A stretch of 26,198 nt of DNA. Source: Bacteroidaceae bacterium (lineage in GTDB: Bacteria > Bacteroidota > Bacteroidia > Bacteroidales > Bacteroidaceae). Location of the stretch: positions 1 through 26,198 of the forward strand of contig JAGBPB010000092.1 in the NCBI GenBank assembly GCA_017633615.1, given 5' to 3'. Below, one piece after another: positions 22,937 through 26,198 of the stretch (positions are counted from its first letter, which is position 1; each line of letters begins with the position of its first letter). The position numbers and the translations under genes are program-made. The notes beneath the pieces are model-generated. The model made no database searches. It was not told the origin of the DNA and worked only from the letters and a program-made list of their open reading frames with translations.

Positions 22937-24718
22937 ATGAAGAAAGAGATCCAATTCAGTCTTGTTTACCGTGACATGTGGCAGTCATCAGGCAAGTATG
23001 TGCCCCGCAAGGACCAGTTGGCCAAGATTGCACCGGTAATTATCGATATGGGCTGCTTTGACCGCGTTGAGACCAACGGCGGTGCAATGGAGCAGGTAAA
23101 CCTATTGTACGGAGAGAACCCCAACCAAGCAGTACGTACATTCACAAAGCCTTTCAATGAAGTAGGCATCAAGACCCACATGCTTGACCGTGGTCTGAAT
23201 GCATTGCGCATGAACCCTGTTCCGGCCGATGTACGTCAGCTCATGTATAAGGTTAAGCACGCTCAGGGCGTTGACATAACACGTATATTCTGCGGTCTGA
23301 ATGACCCGCGTAACATAATTCCCTCTATCAAGTGGGCAAAGGCAGCCGGTATGACCGCTCAGGCTACCATGTGTATCACCTACTCCAAGGTACACAATGC
23401 CGAGTACTACATCAACCTGGCTGAGCAGCTTATCGAGGGCGGCGCACAGGAAATCTGCCTCAAGGATATGGCCGGCATCGGCCGTCCTGCAATGCTGGGT
23501 ACCATCGTACGCGCCATCAAGGAGAAACATCCCGATATCATCATACAGTACCACGGTCACAACGGCCCCGGATTTGCAGTTGCCTCTATGCTTGAGGTTG
23601 CCAAGGCCGGCGGTGATGTTCTGGACGTAGCCATGGAGCCCCTGTCATGGGGTAAGGTGCATCCTGATGTAATAACCATTCAGGCTATGCTCAAGGATGC
23701 CGGATTCCTGGTTAAGGATATCAACATGAAGGCTTACATGGAGGCACGTTCACTGACTCAAAGCTTCATGGATGATTTCCTGGGTTACTGGATCGATCCC
23801 AAGAACTCACTGATGAGTTCACTGCTGGTAGGTTGCGGCCTGCCCGGCGGTATGATGGGTTCACTGATGGCTGACCTCAAGGGTATGCACGCAGCCATCA
23901 ACGCCAACCTCAAGAAAAAAGGTGAGAAGGAACTCTCTGAGGATGAGCTTCTGGTTGAGCTCTTTGACGAGGTACAGCGCATCTGGCCTATGCTGGGTAC
24001 TCCCTGTCTGGTTACTCCGTTCAGCCAGTACGTAAAGAACGCCGCTCTTATGAACCTCTACTCCAAATCAATGGACGAGAAGCCTTTCACCCGTATGGAT
24101 CCCGCTATGTGGGGTATGGTACTGGGCAAGTCAGGCAAGCTGCCCGGTGAGTTGGCTCCAGAGATTATCCAGTTGGCCAAGGAACAGGGCAAGGAATTCT
24201 ATACTGATGATCCTCAGGTTCTCTATCCCGATGAGCTCCCGCGCTTTGAGAAAGAGATGAAGGAGAACGGCTGGGACCGCGGTCAGGATGATGAGGAACT
24301 GTTTGAGTTTGCAATGCATGAGAAACAGTACCGCGAGTACAAGAGCGGACAGGCCAAGGATCAGTTCAACAAAGATCTTATGGCTCGCATGGAGAAGGCT
24401 CAGGCCGGCACCGCAGGCGCTCCCGTTAAGCACTTCACCGCTGCTGATAAGCGTGCCATCCTGCATCCCGATGCCGAGCCCATCGAAGCAGCTGTCAGCG
24501 GTCGCGTGATCTGGGATCTTGACTATGTTGACCAGTCAACCAACCCGCCGTTCGGCAAGCAGTTCAAGAAAGGAGACTGGATGGTAGGCGTTCAGGCCAG
24601 CGCTGGCTCATTCATCGACAATGCAACTGCTCCTTATGACTGCCACCTGGTATCCGTGGAGAAGGATCACGGCTCACTTGTCAGTAAGGGTGAAGTCATA
24701 GGCTGGATAGAAAAATAG
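22937..24718 (+). CDS. PycB/OadA-like carboxyltransferase with degenerate biotinyl domain
   Basis: A 593-residue protein starting with the carboxyltransferase TIM-barrel: YRDMWQSS with metal ligand Asp13, FCGLNDPRN, CLKDMAG with Lys176 (the usual carbamylated-lysine position), and YHGHNGPG with His206 and His208 as metal ligands. A helical PYC_OADA region follows to about residue 430, then a linker. The last 75 residues have the biotinyl/lipoyl fold pattern (AAVSGRV...FKKGDWMV...LVSKGEVIGWIE), but the AMKM biotinylation site is replaced by QASAG with no lysine. It probably needs a separate biotin carrier, or works without one. Relatives act on pyruvate/oxaloacetate. It is 25 nt behind the SDR gene, presumably in the same operon; a link to sulfonolipid synthesis is unproven. 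Confidence 0.8.
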   Translation: MKKEIQFSLVYRDMWQSSGKYVPRKDQLAKIAPVIIDMGCFDRVETNGGAMEQVNLLYGENPNQAVRTFTKPFNEVGIKTHMLDRGLNALRMNPVPADVRQLMYKVKHAQGVDITRIFCGLNDPRNIIPSIKWAKAAGMTAQATMCITYSKVHNAEYYINLAEQLIEGGAQEICLKDMAGIGRPAMLGTIVRAIKEKHPDIIIQYHGHNGPGFAVASMLEVAKAGGDVLDVAMEPLSWGKVHPDVITIQAMLKDAGFLVKDINMKAYMEARSLTQSFMDDFLGYWIDPKNSLMSSLLVGCGLPGGMMGSLMADLKGMHAAINANLKKKGEKELSEDELLVELFDEVQRIWPMLGTPCLVTPFSQYVKNAALMNLYSKSMDEKPFTRMDPAMWGMVLGKSGKLPGELAPEIIQLAKEQGKEFYTDDPQVLYPDELPRFEKEMKENGWDRGQDDEELFEFAMHEKQYREYKSGQAKDQFNKDLMARMEKAQAGTAGAPVKHFTAADKRAILHPDAEPIEAAVSGRVIWDLDYVDQSTNPPFGKQFKKGDWMVGVQASAGSFIDNATAPYDCHLVSVEKDHGSLVSKGEVIGWIEK

Positions 24719-24722
24719 CAAT

Positions 24723-24737
24723 AAAAAAGGGGCGATC
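24723..24737 (+). other. Probable 5' half of an interrupted terminator
   Basis: AAAAAAGGGGCGATC begins 5 nt after the carboxyltransferase stop and looks like the A-tract and 5' arm of an intrinsic terminator. Its partner is absent because the IS element begins 2 nt later. The expected other half would be beyond the window end. Confidence 0.35.
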
Positions 24738-24739
24738 AA

Positions 24740-24763
24740 TGATATGAACCCCGAAAGTTAGAC
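24740..24763 (+). repeat. IS left terminal inverted repeat
   Basis: 24 nt matching the complement of 26175-26198 at 20 positions. The core AACCCC...AAAGTT...GAC is the part shared with other IS3 elements. It overlaps the 5' arm of the terminator hairpin at 24747-24780. Confidence 0.8.
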
Positions 24764-24785
24764 AAAAAACTTTCGGGGTTTTATT
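24747..24785 (+). terminator. Intrinsic terminator embedded in the IS left end
   Basis: AACCCCGAAAGTT (24747-24759) and AACTTTCGGGGTT (24768-24780) form a perfect 13-bp stem with an 8-nt loop, followed by TTATT. The 5' arm is part of the terminal repeat. It would stop read-through from the upstream operon before orfA, whose ATG is 5 nt after the stem, and in such a transcript would also sequester the orfA ribosome site. Confidence 0.7.
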
Positions 24786-25331
24786 ATGTCAAAAAAGTAC
24801 AAGAAGCACTCAGTTGAAGATCGAATCAAGTACATAAAGATGCTTGAAGAAGGATCTAGTATTAATTCTATATGTAAGCGATATGGAATCAGTAGCGATC
24901 TTCTGTCGATTCTTTGGATCAAGTATCAAAAAGATGGATTATCAGCTCTGGCAAATAAAAAATATGCCATCACGGATGGTACTTATAGAGAATCGATAAT
25001 ACGCGATATAGAGGACAATTGCCTATCTTTGTCTGAGGCGGCTATAAAGTACGATGTCAGCTCCTCTCGGATTAATGTTTGGATTAAAAAAGTCCGAAAA
25101 GAAGGTTACGGAGCATTGTACGAAATCAAGAAGAGAGGTCGCCCGCCAAAGGATACAAATATGGGAAGGCCCAGGAAGAAGAAACCTGAAGAAATGACAG
25201 AGCTGGAACTGCTCAGGTATGAGAATGAACGCCTGAGAGCCGAAGTAGCTCTGCTAAAAAAAGTGAGGGCCTTAGTCGAAGAAAGGGAAGCCCGTCTGCG
25301 CGCGACTGGGCGGAAGCCATCGAAGAACTAA
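24786..25331 (+). CDS. IS3-family OrfA, helix-turn-helix protein
   Basis: A 181-residue protein. Two helix-turn-helix units are visible: SINSICKRYGISSDLLSILWIKY (about 29-51, in part) and LSEAAIKYDVSSSRINVWIKK (about 80-100), both of the type found in IS3 OrfA. A basic linker GRPPKDTNMGRPRKKK follows, then a leucine-zipper-like coiled coil (ELLRYENERLRAEVALLKKV, about 140-160). OrfA binds the terminal repeats and regulates transposition. The -1 frameshift into orfB occurs after the coiled coil at A7 (25256-25262). No Shine-Dalgarno site is seen; the ATG lies right behind the terminator stem. Confidence 0.9.
   Translation: MSKKYKKHSVEDRIKYIKMLEEGSSINSICKRYGISSDLLSILWIKYQKDGLSALANKKYAITDGTYRESIIRDIEDNCLSLSEAAIKYDVSSSRINVWIKKVRKEGYGALYEIKKRGRPPKDTNMGRPRKKKPEEMTELELLRYENERLRAEVALLKKVRALVEEREARLRATGRKPSKN
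25256..25262 (+). other. Programmed -1 frameshift site of the IS
   Basis: Seven consecutive A's read CTA AAA AAA GTG in the orfA frame, the A-AAA-AAA slippery form. A -1 slip enters a frame with no stop through to the orfB end at 26158 and yields an OrfAB transposase of about 457 residues. A possible stimulatory stem follows (GCCCGTC at 25290-25296 with GAC-T-GGGC ending at 25311). Confidence 0.75.
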
Positions 25332-25372
25332 GGCCAGAACACGACATTGAGCTCCTGCTGGAACTCAATGGG

Positions 25373-26158
25373 ATGGCTCGTTCAACATACTACTACAACC
25401 GAAAACGCCTTGGACAGTCCGATGGTTACGATACCATCCGGGATTGTATCCGTACTATATACGATAAGCATCATGGGCGATACGGATACAGGCGTATTAC
25501 AGCCCAACTTAATAACGACGGAATCAATATCAACCATAAGACCGTCCAAAAGCTTATGGGACAAATGTCTTTGAAAGCCCAACGTAAAAGGCAGCACTAT
25601 CACTCATACAAGGGGGATGTAGGTAAAGTCGCTCCCAATATCATCAATAGGGATTTTAATACGTCAGGCCCCAATCAGAAGTGGACTACCGATGTCACCC
25701 AGATGAGAATAAAAGACAAATGGGTGTATCTGTCTCCCATTCTGGATATGTTTAACGGAGAGATAATATCATACACCATATCCAGCAGACCGGATCTGAG
25801 TATGGTTATGACTATGCTGAATAAAGCTTTTCAAAGTAGAGACATACACGGAAACCTGATTATTCATTCTGATCAAGGATGGCATTATCAGCACAGATCT
25901 TATCAGAAAGCGCTGGAGAACAGACACATAACCCAGAGTATGTCTCGCAAGGGAAACTGTCTGGATAATGCGATGATGGAGAATTTCTTTGGATTAATGA
26001 AGAACGAGTTGCTATATTTGCAGGAGTGGGATTCTATAGACCAGTTCAAGAAAGCTCTCCGGAGCTATATCCGATACTATAATAACGATAGAATCAAACT
26101 AAGGCTAAAAGGAAAGAGTCCGGTGCAATACCGAACTCTATTCCAAACTAAGGCCTAG
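25373..26158 (+). CDS. IS3-family OrfB, DDE transposase
   Basis: From ATG 25373 the product has 261 residues; the frame is open upstream to the orfA frameshift site, so the true product is probably the OrfAB fusion. HHGRYGYRRITAQL is the conserved HTH_21 region. The rve integrase core has WTTDVTQ (Asp107), HSDQGWHYQ (Asp167) and MMENFFG (Glu203), spaced D-59-D-35-E, the spacing expected for an active IS3 enzyme. SMSRKGNCLDNA before the Glu and a C-terminal YNNDRIKLRLKGKSPVQYR complete the family signature. Nothing is broken, so the element may still be mobile. Confidence 0.93.
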   Translation: MARSTYYYNRKRLGQSDGYDTIRDCIRTIYDKHHGRYGYRRITAQLNNDGININHKTVQKLMGQMSLKAQRKRQHYHSYKGDVGKVAPNIINRDFNTSGPNQKWTTDVTQMRIKDKWVYLSPILDMFNGEIISYTISSRPDLSMVMTMLNKAFQSRDIHGNLIIHSDQGWHYQHRSYQKALENRHITQSMSRKGNCLDNAMMENFFGLMKNELLYLQEWDSIDQFKKALRSYIRYYNNDRIKLRLKGKSPVQYRTLFQTKA

Positions 26159-26174
26159 CAATTAATGTTAAACC

Positions 26175-26198
26175 GTCCAACTTTTGGGGGTCACATCA
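26175..26198 (-). repeat. IS right terminal inverted repeat
   Basis: The complement starts TGATGTGACCCCCAAAAG and matches the left end at 20 of 24 positions. It runs to the last base of the window, so the outer limit is uncertain by a few bases. Confidence 0.75.

Larger units (their letters stand above)
24740..26198 (+). mobile_element. Complete IS3-family insertion sequence (IS150-like group)
   Basis: About 1459 bp with imperfect 24-bp terminal inverted repeats: 24740-24763 (TGATATGAACCCCGAAAG...) and 26175-26198, whose complement reads TGATGTGACCCCCAAAAG..., 20 of 24 matching. It holds two overlapping-frame genes, orfA and the DDE transposase orfB, both intact. The right end coincides with the window edge, so a target duplication cannot be tested. 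The codon use is more AT-rich than in the surrounding genes, consistent with recent arrival. Confidence 0.9.

Noticed and set aside
1..26198. CRISPR array, prophage, tRNA or rRNA genes
   Set aside because: No regularly spaced repeats, phage structural genes, cloverleaf or rRNA sequence were found on either strand by reading.

Overview
The window reads as chromosomal DNA of a gut- or rumen-type member of the Bacteroidales. The evidence is the repeated Bacteroidetes promoter element TAnnTTTG, weak Shine-Dalgarno sites, a SusC-like TonB-dependent receptor behind a TPP riboswitch, a DUF3078 outer-membrane protein and an IS3-family element with Bacteroidetes-like ends. I cannot assign a genus. If the sulfonolipid assignment below is right, a sulfonolipid-producing lineage (as known in Alistipes and Odoribacter) or an uncultured relative is likely.

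Layout. 1-114 is the 5' end of a leftward secreted protein. 489-5885 is a rightward run of tightly packed genes: histidine acid phosphatase, MBL-fold hydrolase, nitroreductase, LacX-like aldose epimerase, YjjG-like HAD phosphatase and a CE2-like SGNH esterase. 5946-10471 holds a 1122-residue GH54 (AbfB-type) arabinofuranosidase of modular build, followed 5 nt later by a VKOR-thioredoxin disulfide-forming fusion. 10453-11526 is a leftward pair: hotdog thioesterase and cytidylate-kinase-like protein. 11614-11805 is a dense regulatory region with three tandem hairpins, a promoter framed by a 12-bp inverted repeat, and a TPP riboswitch. It feeds a TonB receptor and PnuT (11853-14960), a thiamine uptake unit. 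15014-19228 is a second rightward unit with its own promoter: a phosphoribosyltransferase-like protein, cytosine permease CodB, DUF3078 and an EamA transporter.

19249-19459 is an intergenic region that can fold into a nested multibranched RNA closed by a perfect 20-bp helix. It lies upstream of 19610-24718, four rightward genes. The first three fit the three core steps of sulfonolipid (capnine) synthesis: cysteate fatty acyltransferase, cysteate synthase and a 3-ketocapnine reductase. Routine annotation would probably label them Kbl, threonine synthase and SDR. The fourth is a carboxyltransferase whose terminal biotinyl-like domain has no biotin-accepting lysine. A complete IS3-family element (24740-26198) has landed just behind it, apparently inside the operon's terminator, and reaches the window edge.

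How the parts may work together: the CE2-like esterase and GH54 enzyme suggest attack on acetylated, arabinose-substituted hemicellulose, with the VKOR fusion helping to form the GH54 disulfides. The thiamine unit brings in thiamine under TPP control. The PRTase-CodB unit looks like nucleobase salvage. The 19610 operon probably makes sulfonolipids of the outer membrane. All assignments rest on reading motifs by eye, without database searches.
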